A stretch of DNA of 12,285 nt from Nocardioides sp. (GCA_003519585.1 DOWL01000136.1:6558-18842); one strand, 5' to 3'. Counted from the stretch's first letter, positions 1-7,373 are shown. Numbers and translations: made by a program. The notes: a model not told the origin generated them from the letters alone.

Positions 1-281
1 TCTGGTCGATCACGATGTACGACGACGAGGGCTTCCAGTCCGCCAACGAACTCGATCGCTTCGCCATCGGCGACCGCGACGACCTCCGCTACAACTCAGA
101 CGGTTCCCTCGACATCTACATCCAGCACACGAACCCAGGGCCGGACCGGGTCGACAACTGGCTGCCGGCACCCAACAGCCCACTCGGAGTGACAATGCGT
201 CTCTACGGCCCACGACCTTACGCCCTCGACGGACGTTGGAGTCCACCACCGGTCCACAAGGCCACGTCCATCGGAGCCTGA
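1..281 (+). CDS. DUF1254/DUF1214 domain protein, C-terminal fragment
   Basis: This reading frame is open from the left edge (first full codon at base 3) to a TGA at 279-281, giving 92 residues, so the gene starts outside the window. The peptide looks like the end of the DUF1214 domain of COG5361 proteins. It begins WSITMYDDEGF, continues with NELDRFAIGDRDDLRYN and GSLDIYIQH, then NWLPAP, and ends with a Leu-Tyr-Gly-Pro segment and a LDGRWSPPPV tail, the characteristic order for that family. These proteins are typically several hundred residues long and often exported; their biochemical role is unknown. An internal ATG at 15 is not the start, because family similarity continues upstream of it. 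The family call is confident from the motif order, but function cannot be given. Confidence 0.85.
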   Translation, partial: WSITMYDDEGFQSANELDRFAIGDRDDLRYNSDGSLDIYIQHTNPGPDRVDNWLPAPNSPLGVTMRLYGPRPYALDGRWSPPPVHKATSIGA

Positions 282-367
282 GCGGACGGCCCTCCTGATA
301 CGGAACTCGCGAACCAAACTGATCTCCCTCGCATCGGACAGGTATTCATCTCCCGGAGGGACCGATC

Positions 368-1315
368 GTGCTTAACGCCACTCTGCTTGTCGGCCTGCTG
401 TCTGCTCTGACGATCGGGTTGTGCGGGCCCGCCGAAGCCGCGCGAAGTCAGGCGACCCTCGGCATGCCTGTCCATGACGCAACCCTCACCGTGACTGACA
501 ACCAGATCACGTTGCGGTTCGACTCCAACGACCTTCCGAAGATGTTCTCCGCGGGGATGTACAGGAGACCGGAGGACGGGCGGTACTACCTGGTCATCGA
601 CGATGGATACCCGAGGTATCCCTCCTCGTCGTGTACTCCTTCAGACCAGGTCGTCGCCTGCAGCACCGCGAGGCCCTATAGCTTCCGCATCCTGGGGTCC
701 CCGGGCGACGAGGAGATTTCGCTCTCGGCCCGAGCGTCAGCAGGGGAGACGTCGTTCGCGTTGCCCACGGCGGTGAGGCTGGACACCCGGGCTGGTGCTG
801 ACCGGATCGACATCTCGAACGTCACGACCGATGTAGCGGCCGGCAAGGGCTCGGATCTGGTGCGCTTCGGCAGGTCCTCCTATGGCGCACTCGCGACGCC
901 GGGCGACGAGATCCACGGAGGGCGTGGCGAAGACACTGTCAGCTATGAGTACGTCGACGCGTACGTGCGCGTCGTTTTGGACGAGAAGGCCAACGACGGA
1001 CCGAGTGGGGAGCAGGACTTCATTCATCCCGACGTAGAGAATCTGATCGGTCCGAAGGGCGGGTTCACCGCCATCGGCAGCGCTGCGGACAACGACCTGA
1101 GCGGCAACAAGGGCGATGATCACCTAGTGGGCCGCGGCGGAGCCGACCTTCTGGCCGGGGGTGGGGGCGACGATCGACTCGATGCTCGCGATGGGAAGCC
1201 CGGCGACCGGATCTCCTGCGGCAACGGCACGGACCTCGCGTTGCTCGATCGCGGCGACCGCATCCTCCACCCGGCAAGCTGCGAGAAGATCCGGTGGGCA
1301 AGCTCGGCCCGCTGA
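368..1315 (+). CDS. Secreted RTX-type calcium-binding repeat protein
   Basis: This encodes a 315-residue protein that is probably exported by Sec and binds calcium outside the cell. The GTG start at 368 has a good ribosome binding site, GGAGGG at 355-360, seven bases upstream. Residues 1-24 form a signal peptide (hydrophobic core, then GPAEA-A at the likely cleavage site). Residues 25-170 are a beta-rich region without a recognised domain, with a Cys89/Cys98 pair. RTX-like glycine/aspartate nonapeptides appear at about 184-190 (GGRGEDT) and 244-275 (SGNKGDDHL, GRGGADLL, GGGGDDRLD). The C-terminus has a GDRISCGNGTD segment and a second Cys, an arrangement common in actinobacterial RTX proteins (Cys284 and Cys305). 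There are few repeats, and no type I secretion gene is nearby, which fits Sec export. Enzymatic or adhesive function is unknown. Confidence 0.82.
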   Translation: MLNATLLVGLLSALTIGLCGPAEAARSQATLGMPVHDATLTVTDNQITLRFDSNDLPKMFSAGMYRRPEDGRYYLVIDDGYPRYPSSSCTPSDQVVACSTARPYSFRILGSPGDEEISLSARASAGETSFALPTAVRLDTRAGADRIDISNVTTDVAAGKGSDLVRFGRSSYGALATPGDEIHGGRGEDTVSYEYVDAYVRVVLDEKANDGPSGEQDFIHPDVENLIGPKGGFTAIGSAADNDLSGNKGDDHLVGRGGADLLAGGGGDDRLDARDGKPGDRISCGNGTDLALLDRGDRILHPASCEKIRWASSAR

Positions 1316-1451
1316 TGGGGGTCAGCAAGCAGATGGCCGGCCGGGAGCATACGGTGCTGCCCTCCGCCGAGGCATGATTTGAACAGCTTCTTGTCGGCAC
1401 CCGAAGCGTTGCCGCTGCCCTCGTCTCATAGCGCATTCGTGTTGGTGGCGA

Positions 1452-1483
1452 TCCTGATCGCACCCGGCTGAGCCCGATCAGGG
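1452..1483 (+). terminator. Possible hairpin terminator after the RTX gene
   Basis: The arms CCTGATCG (1453-1460) and CGATCAGG (1475-1482) pair perfectly, with a further T-G pair outside. The 14-base loop contains a small GGCT/AGCC stem. It lies in the 261-base gap between the RTX gene and the next exported protein. There is no T tract, so this could also be a binding site. No convincing promoter hexamers are visible in the gap. Confidence 0.3.
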
Positions 1484-1576
1484 ACGCAGGACTCGTGCAG
1501 AACTTTCACAGAAGCATGACCACCCGGGGCGTGCGGGTCCATACGCTTCACGGGCCAAACTGTGAGGAGGGTGCCC

Positions 1577-2578
1577 ATGCGGATGCGGAAGCTTTGGATC
1601 GCCGTCGCGGCCGGGGTCTGCGTTGGCGGCGTGGCGATCGGGGCCGCAGTGGCCAGTTCCTACGTGCGCGGAAGCAACCCGCCCGCTGCGCCACCCCCGG
1701 CCCAGGCGGGCGCCGATCTCGCGAGTGGCGTCCGAGGAGCGGCCGAGCTCGAGGCACAGGCCCGCGAAACCTTCGAGGCCATCAACGGCACCCCGGTGCA
1801 GAACGACGCCGCCGGTGTGCTTCGGGCATGGGCGATCAACGGGGCCATGGACCGCTGCATGGAGGCTCATGGCTACCCAGGCTGGGACTGGTCCCAGGGC
1901 CGCACCGTCGCCCCAGCCGCGGACCCGTTGTCGGCCAGCACCTTCTTCGCGCGGCCGCTCGGGATGCCGGTCTCGGAGACAGCGCTGGAGATCCGAACGC
2001 AGATCGCCGGCGAGGAGGCGTTGATGGCGGTGCACCCGGACAAGGCGGAGAACGCCGTTATCGACATATGCATCGAGCAGACCCCACCGGCACCCGACGC
2101 CCGGGTATCGCGCGCTTCCCAGCCCCCTCAGGCGCAGCGGCTACGCGAGGCGTGGTGGCAACTGACCTACGACATCGACGCCGAGTTCGGCGACCTCGAG
2201 AGATACCACCGCTGCCTGGACGATGCCCACCTCTCGGTCCTGGAGGAGTCCGGCCAACCGGCTGGCGAACTGGGCGAAGTCATGGCCAGCCTGGTGCCCG
2301 CGAGCAACGACATCCCTGCATCGGTCGATGCGGACCCGTCGACCTTCAGCGCAGCGTGGAGGCACCTGGTGGACACCGAGCGCGATGTCTCTCAGGTCGA
2401 CTGGGCGTGCCGAGCTGATGTGTACACCGCCCATGTCGACGAGGTCGCCGCGGCGATCGCGACCTTCGCAGATGACCACGCGGAGCAGATCGATCAGACC
2501 CGACGTGCTTGGGCCGACGTCCTGGAGCGGGCTGAAGCTCTCGGCTTCGATCCCCACACGCGAGAGCTGACACCGTGA
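1577..2578 (+). CDS. Membrane-anchored or secreted Cys-rich protein, unknown function
   Basis: The product is 333 residues from the ATG at 1577, chosen because GAGGAGGG (1564-1571) sits five bases upstream; a GTG at 1562 would place that site inside the gene. Residues 6-27 are a hydrophobic signal anchor or signal peptide after an MRMRK start, and residues 33-46 are a Pro/Ala-rich linker. The rest is soluble and mostly helical, with four cysteines in the exported part: Cys94 (DRCMEAHG), Cys165, Cys213 (HRCLDDAH) and Cys278. The first and third sit in similar Cys-x3/4-His contexts, suggesting two disulfides or an internal duplication. The next gene overlaps it by four bases (GTGA), so the two are probably translationally coupled. 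I do not recognise the family. An envelope role is inferred only from export. Confidence 0.8.
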   Translation: MRMRKLWIAVAAGVCVGGVAIGAAVASSYVRGSNPPAAPPPAQAGADLASGVRGAAELEAQARETFEAINGTPVQNDAAGVLRAWAINGAMDRCMEAHGYPGWDWSQGRTVAPAADPLSASTFFARPLGMPVSETALEIRTQIAGEEALMAVHPDKAENAVIDICIEQTPPAPDARVSRASQPPQAQRLREAWWQLTYDIDAEFGDLERYHRCLDDAHLSVLEESGQPAGELGEVMASLVPASNDIPASVDADPSTFSAAWRHLVDTERDVSQVDWACRADVYTAHVDEVAAAIATFADDHAEQIDQTRRAWADVLERAEALGFDPHTRELTP

Positions 2579-3366
2579 CGCGAGCAGGGCAGCCACCGTT
2601 CGGCGCAGGTCCCGCTGGCGCCCTCCGGCTGCTCTTGGGTCTCGCGGTGATGGCGTTGCTGGCTGGATGTGCCGCCACTTCGGAACCTGAAGCCGCACCC
2701 GAAGGAGGCTCCACGCCTGTGCGGGCGGAGTACTTCTCCTCCGCTTTCGGGGTGCGCGTCGGCATTCGAGTCGGGTTCGAGGAGACCCGAGTAGTGACCG
2801 AGGCGCGGCTCGTGTGGGATGGCCACGCGGACGAGGTCGCCCTCTACCCCGACGACGGCACGGACCCCGACGTCGCACCTGAGAGCATCACCGTCGAGCC
2901 TGGGATGCAGCCGACCTATGAGGGCATCCTGCTGGCCGCGTGTCCCGATCTGCCCAGCGCGCCGGTCTTCGAGATCGACTCCACGGACAGCGCCGGGAAG
3001 CACACCGACCGCTTCCGCCCGGACAACCTCGATGACTTCGCCAAGGCGTTCGACGAGTGGTGTGCTCGGCCAGTGTCCATGGAGGTCCGGCAGTCCTCAG
3101 TCTCCATCGACGGCGCCTATGAGATTCGGCTGATGATCAGCAACCCGGGCCCCGCAGCTGTCCAGGTCGTAGCCGAGGGCTACTCCGACGGCGACACGAC
3201 CTGGGAGACGGCAGAGGTGATCGTGCCGGGGGGCACCATCACTCCGATGACCGTGCTCGGGCACGGGCCCCGCCACTGCCGCACAGTGCTCCCACCATGG
3301 GGCACCGGGCACATGCTCGCCGACGGAGTGCCCCTGACCCCGGAATACGGTGGCACTTGGTGCTGA
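2575..3366 (+). CDS. Predicted lipoprotein, unknown function
   Basis: This 263-residue product starts at a GTG that overlaps the previous stop codon (GTGA, 2575-2578), indicating translational coupling. Residues 17-31 are hydrophobic and lead into the lipobox LLAGC, making Cys32 the predicted lipidated residue, followed by an acidic/Pro linker. The mature part looks beta-rich. The C-terminal half has an Ig-like flavour (NPGPAAVQVVAEGY, about 180 onwards), as in extracellular domains. Four further cysteines (123, 163, 235 and the terminal residue 263) could form two disulfides. No enzyme motif is visible. Coupling to the upstream four-Cys exported protein suggests a pair acting together on the outer face of the membrane, which is inference. 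It is convergent with the broken lipoprotein locus 68 bases away; I see no clear terminator between them. Confidence 0.82.
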   Translation: MTRAGQPPFGAGPAGALRLLLGLAVMALLAGCAATSEPEAAPEGGSTPVRAEYFSSAFGVRVGIRVGFEETRVVTEARLVWDGHADEVALYPDDGTDPDVAPESITVEPGMQPTYEGILLAACPDLPSAPVFEIDSTDSAGKHTDRFRPDNLDDFAKAFDEWCARPVSMEVRQSSVSIDGAYEIRLMISNPGPAAVQVVAEGYSDGDTTWETAEVIVPGGTITPMTVLGHGPRHCRTVLPPWGTGHMLADGVPLTPEYGGTWC

Positions 3367-3434
3367 GCGACGCAGCTCAGCCACATGAGGTGCCGGCCAC
3401 GAGACTGAGACGATCGACGCCGGGCGCGGCCGGG

Positions 3435-4012
3435 TCACGGCGCGCCGAGCCGAAGGGCGACACCTCGGATGCGCGCTCCGCCCAGGAACAACGTCACGCT
3501 CCACCACTCCGAGCAGGCCGAGACGGCGTCGCGTGGCGCCGTGAGGCTGATGACCCGGAGACTCGCCAGCTCGGGTGGCGGCCGATCGTTGCCCGCAGGA
3601 CAGGTGGGCACGATGCCCGAATGGATCTCGTAGTAGCCGCCGCTCGAGGCGAGGACGTCGAGCGGGGAGAGCGGCGCCGATCTCTCCGCGTAGCCGCCGT
3701 CTAGCTGCCAGGCGGACAGGTCGCGAAGCTCGCGCTGGTCGATCAAGTCGGCGAGCAGACCATCCTCGATGCCGCTCCACACCGGGCTCGCGAACGGCGT
3801 GTCGAGAGCCTGATCAGCCGCGTACCGGTAGAGAGGTCCGGCATCAACTTCGTCTCGGACGGCGCGTCGGAGCGGGTTGCCGTTGGACCCCCAGCCGCGC
3901 CGTTCGCGACCGTTGTCGCCGGTGACCTCAGCTCCGGGCTGTTGGAGTCGTCGCCACAGGCAGCCAGACACAGCACGGTCACGAACGCCACCGACCATCG
4001 TCGTACAACCAT
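3435..4012 (-). pseudogene. Lipoprotein gene interrupted by a one-base frameshift
   Basis: Reading leftwards, the ATG at 4012-4010 follows a purine-rich site (GAGGGG, about 4017-4022) and encodes a signal sequence with lipobox LAAC (Cys19), then GDDSNSPELRSP and a linker. In that frame the protein degenerates and stops near 3743 (89 residues). From about 3889 leftwards, the neighbouring frame carries convincing protein instead: GNPLRRAVRDEVDAGPLYRY, then LDTPFASPVWSG, and a C-terminus SEWWSVTLFLGG ending at the TGA at 3437-3435. The switch coincides with a CCCCC run at 3888-3892. One extra base there would give a continuous 192-residue lipoprotein. This could be a true inactivating deletion or a sequencing/assembly error. 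The longer frame that begins at 4091 lacks the signal peptide and a plausible start. The family is not recognised. Confidence 0.7.
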
Positions 4013-4087
4013 GTCGCCCCCTCAGACACGGAGACGCCGGCGGGTTCCAGGCGGTTGACCGGGATTGTTGGAGGCGCCCTACGACCA

Positions 4088-4885
4088 TCACATGGCGTTG
4101 GGCTCAGGTGAGTCGGTGTACGGGTGGTCCTGCATGAAGCTGATGAGAGCAGCTCCGTTCGGTTCGGTGCAGTACTGGACGACCCCGACCTGGGTTGGCA
4201 CCTCGGCCGCCGTTCCAGCGCTGGCCGACCAGTGGGTGAACGCGACGTGCATGTCGTCGGGGAAGGTGCCGCTCTCCGCTTCGTCTTGGGACGTCCAGGG
4301 CGCGGCGATGAACTTGCCCTGGCCGCTGACATTGCTCGACTGGAACTGGTCGGCGATCTCGCGGATCAACTCGAGCTGATCGGGGTCACTTGCAACGGTC
4401 TCGTCGTACCAGAGGATGGTGTAACCGTGCTCCAGGTTGTGGACGAGCGCCTCGAGCTCGGGCCGGTCGGCTGGACCGTAGAACTTGCGGGCGAACGGCG
4501 CCGGCGCGAGGCCGACCGCGCTCCAGTGTTGACCGAAGGTGGGTGGCGCGGAGGAGTAGATGACCTGCTGACCATCTGGGACGTGGTCGACACTGACGTC
4601 TGCTGTCGTGGTCTCGTCGGTCCTGCACGACGAGGCCGGGGTGCCGATGTCGGCCAGGGCAACGTCCGGACTGCTGCGTGAGTCCCAGTAGTCCTTCACC
4701 GGGCCGTAGGCAGCCGCCGAGACGAGCCCCGCGGCGACCAGCGCACAGGCGACCACGATGATGAGCTTGCGTCGACGCTCCGAGCCCTTATGTGCTCGTC
4801 GGTGTTCGTCGAGAACCGCTTGACGGTCCGCCGCAGAGTGGACGCCGTTCGACGGGCCAAATGCGGGCTGCTTCTTCTTCGGCAT
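4088..4885 (-). CDS. DUF3105 domain protein, membrane anchored
   Basis: This 265-residue protein starts at an ATG with GAGGAG eight bases upstream. The N-terminus (1-40) is cytoplasmic and basic, starting MPKKKQPAF. Residues 41-61 form one transmembrane helix, so the remainder lies outside the cytoplasm. The DUF3105 signature is clear: PPTFGQH at 114-120, a FYGPADRPELE stretch, and VHNLEHGYTILWY at 148-160, followed by a late AFTHW segment. Cys87 and the Cys near residue 240 may be disulfide-linked. The conserved histidines (120, 149, 153) suggest metal binding, but that is my inference. DUF3105 is common in actinobacteria and has no established function. The gene lies 93 bases after a small membrane protein and 75 bases before the broken lipoprotein, all in the same direction. 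Confidence 0.88.
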   Translation of the reverse strand: MPKKKQPAFGPSNGVHSAADRQAVLDEHRRAHKGSERRRKLIIVVACALVAAGLVSAAAYGPVKDYWDSRSSPDVALADIGTPASSCRTDETTTADVSVDHVPDGQQVIYSSAPPTFGQHWSAVGLAPAPFARKFYGPADRPELEALVHNLEHGYTILWYDETVASDPDQLELIREIADQFQSSNVSGQGKFIAAPWTSQDEAESGTFPDDMHVAFTHWSASAGTAAEVPTQVGVVQYCTEPNGAALISFMQDHPYTDSPEPNAM

Positions 4886-4978
4886 GGGGACAACTCCTCG
4901 AGACGGGATCGGGCGTGCGGACGGCGATGTCGCGCGCGCGTCGCACCCCGAGACGTCGCAGAGAAGCGAAGGTCGGGC

Positions 4979-5548
4979 TCAGACGAGAGCGGCGCGCGCG
5001 CTCTCGCTCGGTGGGCCGCGTGGCGCGGACGGGCCCAATGTGATCAGCGAGGTGCGTGTCGCCACGCCGGCGACGGTGAGTAGGTGGACCCACAGAGTCG
5101 GCACGACCGTCGACCGGGGCTCAGTGAAAGCCGCCCGGAGTCCCTCGGCCAGCAGGTAGCCACAATCGACCAGCGCCCGGTCGACACCGCAACACACCGC
5201 AACAGTGACGGCGACCACGCCCAGATGGCCGGCGAGCATCACCGCTTGAGCGGATATCGACCGACAGTCGCTGAAGGCTCCCGCACAGGTGGTCGTCGTG
5301 AACAGCAGTCCGTGCCAGCAGACCTGGGCGAGAACTGCGCCCACCGCGAGGAGCTTCACACTAGGCGTACGCCGAGTCAGCGCGAGACCGAGTGTGATCG
5401 AGACCGAGAGCATGACCAGCACCACGAGCGCCGGAGGAATACCGCCGCCCCCGAGGCGATGCGCGGCTACCGCCCCGAGCCCGGTCAGGACTCCAGAGAC
5501 GGCACCACGGGTCAGGCGGAGCCTCGGGATCTCAGAAACGCGCCTCAT
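4979..5548 (-). CDS. Small multi-pass membrane protein, unknown function
   Basis: This 189-residue protein has about four hydrophobic helices (roughly 15-31, 38-57, 65-85 and 100-121) and a basic N-terminus. The C-terminal third is largely hydrophilic, with one weaker hydrophobic stretch. Histidines recur at membrane positions (AAHRLGGG near 30, QVCWHG at 75-80, MLAGHLG at 104-110). This pattern resembles small actinobacterial membrane proteins that often sit near copper-handling genes, but no such gene is present here, so that link is weak. The ATG lacks a strong ribosome binding site. A TATCCT hexamer (5564 to 5559 on the - strand) ends ten bases before it, so a very short or absent leader is possible. 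An eight-bp GC-rich stem (CGAGAGCG/CGCTCTCG, 4984-5006) overlaps the last codons. Confidence 0.72.
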   Translation of the reverse strand: MRRVSEIPRLRLTRGAVSGVLTGLGAVAAHRLGGGGIPPALVVLVMLSVSITLGLALTRRTPSVKLLAVGAVLAQVCWHGLLFTTTTCAGAFSDCRSISAQAVMLAGHLGVVAVTVAVCCGVDRALVDCGYLLAEGLRAAFTEPRSTVVPTLWVHLLTVAGVATRTSLITLGPSAPRGPPSESARAALV

Positions 5549-5568
5549 CGTGACCGTGAGGATAGCCG

Positions 5569-5605
5569 CCGAGCGCTTCTTCGAGCCGAGGAGGAAGCGG
5601 CTCGG
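5569..5605 (-). terminator. Hairpin just after the DUF2252 stop codon
   Basis: The arms CCGAGCGCTTC (5569-5579) and GAAGCGGCTCGG (5594-5605) form an 11-bp stem with one bulged G (5599) around a 14-base loop. On the - strand it begins two bases beyond the DUF2252 stop codon and ends 20 bases before the next start. This is the expected place for a terminator or a 3'-end processing hairpin. There is no T tract, so termination is uncertain. Confidence 0.45.
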
Positions 5606-5607
5606 GA

Positions 5608-7023
5608 TCAGACGCCAGCGACCGCTTCGAGGCGTCCGGACTCCACGGCGTCCTGGAGTGCTTGGAAGTCGGCGTCGTTCTGGCGGGCGTAGCGGTGCGC
5701 GAAGTCGGTCACCGCGCGGTCGAAGGTGTCGGTCTCGCCGAGGTACTCGGCGATGGCGACCGGGTCTCCCGAGCGGGCGTGCGCGCGGGCCAGCGTCCAG
5801 CCGCAGAGGCCTGCGTAGTACTCCAGCGTCGCCGGCGACATCCCTTCGACGTCGGCGGAGCCCTTCATGTCGCGCAGTTGACGCCAGTAGAAGTGTCGGT
5901 CGGTGTCGCGCCCCTGGGTCCAGCCGAGAAAGATGTCGCTGGACGCCTGGATCATCCGCTGGCCCTGGACGACGCGCTCGCCGTGGTGGGCGTATTCACT
6001 GGCCGGCAGGTGGTCCTCGAGGACGGAGTTGGTGGCCTCCTTGATCTGGAGGAACAGCGGATCCCGCTGGTCGCGGCCTTCGAGCAGCACGATGAACGCC
6101 CGGGTGCCGACACTCCCCACGCCGACGACCTTGCGGGCCGAGTCGACGTACCGGAACTTGTCGAGGAGGCGGTGCCTATCGTCTTGGAGGGTCTCGCGAA
6201 GGTCGCGGAACTGGTCGTGCACCAGCTCGTCGATCTCCTCTGCCGTGAATCCGTACGTCGCCGCGAGTTCGCGCGCGGGGATGACCGTCGGTGGCTGGCT
6301 CACGATCCGGTAGGTCCCGTCGACGTACTCCGCGAGCTTGGACAAGGCCTGCAGGCTGTCGCGGGTGCGGGCCTTGCCGATGTTCTTCTCACCGCGCTTG
6401 AGCGCCTTCTTGCCAGCCTTGCCTTTGAGCTTCGCGATCGCGCCGGCCCGGACGTCGTCCTCGGACAGGTGGGAGTACCAGATGTCCAGCGTGCGCTTCT
6501 CGGCGAAGTCACGCATCGCCTCGCGATAGGAGGACACCGAAGCGATCGTCACCAGGTCGATGTCCGCCTCCGCGAAGCCGTTGTTGTGTCCGGCGATCGT
6601 GAGGCTCGCAGCGAGCCTTTTGACGTCGTACTCGAACGGTCCGGGCAGCGTCTCGTCGAAGTCGTTGAGGTCGAAGATCATCCGCCGCTCGGGGGACGCG
6701 AAGCCGCCGAAGTTGGACAGGTGCGCATCCCCGCAGAGCTGGACCGTCAGCCCGGCCGTGGGTGTCGCCGCGAGGTCGGCCGCCATGATCTTCGCCGCGC
6801 CGCGATAGAAGGTGAACGCCGAGACCATCATCCGGCCGTGCCGCACCGGCACGAGGTCGGCTTCGCGGTCGGCGTTCTGCTCCTCGAGGAGGGCGACCGG
6901 GTCGGGGCGGTCGGCAGCCGGGGTCCAGCCCTCGTGCGCGGCCAGCGGGGTGCCCTCGAGTGCCTCGGCTCCACGGCTGCGGCGCTCGTCGAGGGTCAGA
7001 TGAGGTACGTCGGTCGATGGCAC
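5608..7023 (-). CDS. DUF2252 family protein
   Basis: I take the GTG at 7023-7021 as the start, because AAGGGAG lies six bases upstream; this gives 471 residues. Starting at 7077 would add 18 residues with no supporting site. DUF2252 motifs are plain: a FTFYRGAA segment near 70-77, CGDAHLSNFGGF at 97-108, FDLNDFDET at 117-125 followed by EYDVKRL, a central Lys-rich stretch, GVGSVGTRA, and FYWRQLRDMKGS towards the C-terminus. The GDxHxxN and later DFD pattern recalls the catalytic loop and metal-binding motif of aminoglycoside/choline-kinase-like folds, so phosphotransfer to an unknown substrate is plausible but unproven for the family. The protein is soluble with no signal peptide. It is divergent from the aquaporin gene across a 456-base gap with palindromes. 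Confidence 0.9.
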   Translation of the reverse strand: MPSTDVPHLTLDERRSRGAEALEGTPLAAHEGWTPAADRPDPVALLEEQNADREADLVPVRHGRMMVSAFTFYRGAAKIMAADLAATPTAGLTVQLCGDAHLSNFGGFASPERRMIFDLNDFDETLPGPFEYDVKRLAASLTIAGHNNGFAEADIDLVTIASVSSYREAMRDFAEKRTLDIWYSHLSEDDVRAGAIAKLKGKAGKKALKRGEKNIGKARTRDSLQALSKLAEYVDGTYRIVSQPPTVIPARELAATYGFTAEEIDELVHDQFRDLRETLQDDRHRLLDKFRYVDSARKVVGVGSVGTRAFIVLLEGRDQRDPLFLQIKEATNSVLEDHLPASEYAHHGERVVQGQRMIQASSDIFLGWTQGRDTDRHFYWRQLRDMKGSADVEGMSPATLEYYAGLCGWTLARAHARSGDPVAIAEYLGETDTFDRAVTDFAHRYARQNDADFQALQDAVESGRLEAVAGV

Positions 7024-7215
7024 GATGAACTCCCTTGTCCTCCACGTCGACACGCGCGTCGTGGGTCGCATTGGCACGTGATTGTGCGGCAGACGAGGGA
7101 CCGCGGCATCACCCGTTGTGGACGGTGCCGACGAGCTCAGTCACGATCCGAGTCGACGAGCAGCGCTGGCTCCGATCGGCGATGTCGCTGTCGCTGTCGA
7201 TGCCTGCACGGGCAT

Positions 7216-7259
7216 TTCCTGACGTTCTATGGCGTTGCAACGCCCCAGAACGTCAGGAA
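7216..7259. repeat. 44-base near-perfect palindrome
   Basis: The outer arms TTCCTGACGTTCT (7216-7228) and AGAACGTCAGGAA (7247-7259) are exact complements. The centre GGCGTTGCAACGCC (7231-7244) is itself a perfect palindrome. Only the AT/CC dinucleotides between them mismatch, so 20 of 22 pairs form with no loop. It resembles an extragenic repetitive palindrome, or a cruciform/operator site; no second copy is seen in the window. Confidence 0.85.
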
Positions 7260-7278
7260 TCCCAACAGCTGTTGGGAT
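7259..7278. promoter_or_regulatory. 20-base perfect palindrome, possible operator
   Basis: ATCCCAACAGCTGTTGGGAT is its own reverse complement over all 20 bases and shares base 7259 with the end of the 44-base palindrome. Size and symmetry fit a dimeric repressor site (for example TetR-type) between divergent genes, but no regulator gene is in the window. It could instead be part of a composite repeat with its neighbour. Confidence 0.55.
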
Positions 7279-7336
7279 CCATCCACGCGGCCGAGAGGGT
7301 GGCGCGTGGGGGCCGAACGACCCCGACGCCGACAAG

Positions 7337-7355
7337 CTCACCCGACGCGGGTGAG
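7337..7355 (+). promoter_or_regulatory. Hairpin in the possible aqpZ leader
   Basis: CTCACCC (7337-7343) and GGGTGAG (7349-7355) form a perfect 7-bp stem with a five-base loop. The next hairpin follows at once. It lies about 125 bases upstream of the aquaporin start. It could be leader structure or an operator if transcription starts upstream; that is inference. Confidence 0.35.
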
Positions 7356-7373
7356 GCCCGCGACTGCCGGGCC
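7355..7373 (+). promoter_or_regulatory. Second GC-rich hairpin in the possible aqpZ leader
   Basis: GGCCCG (7355-7360) and CGGGCC (7368-7373) form a 6-bp stem with a seven-base loop. It shares base 7355 with the preceding hairpin, so the two barely compete and could stack. No T tract follows. Confidence 0.3.

Noticed and set aside
3880..3900. Programmed -1 ribosomal frameshifting in the lipoprotein gene
   Set aside because: The junction has a G run on the coding strand but no X XXY YYZ slippery heptamer and no evident downstream pseudoknot; a simple indel explains it better.
3435..4091. A single 218-codon frame beginning at 4091 as the true lipoprotein gene
   Set aside because: Its first 65 or so residues are not protein-like and it lacks the signal peptide, lipobox and ribosome site found in the neighbouring frame at 4012.
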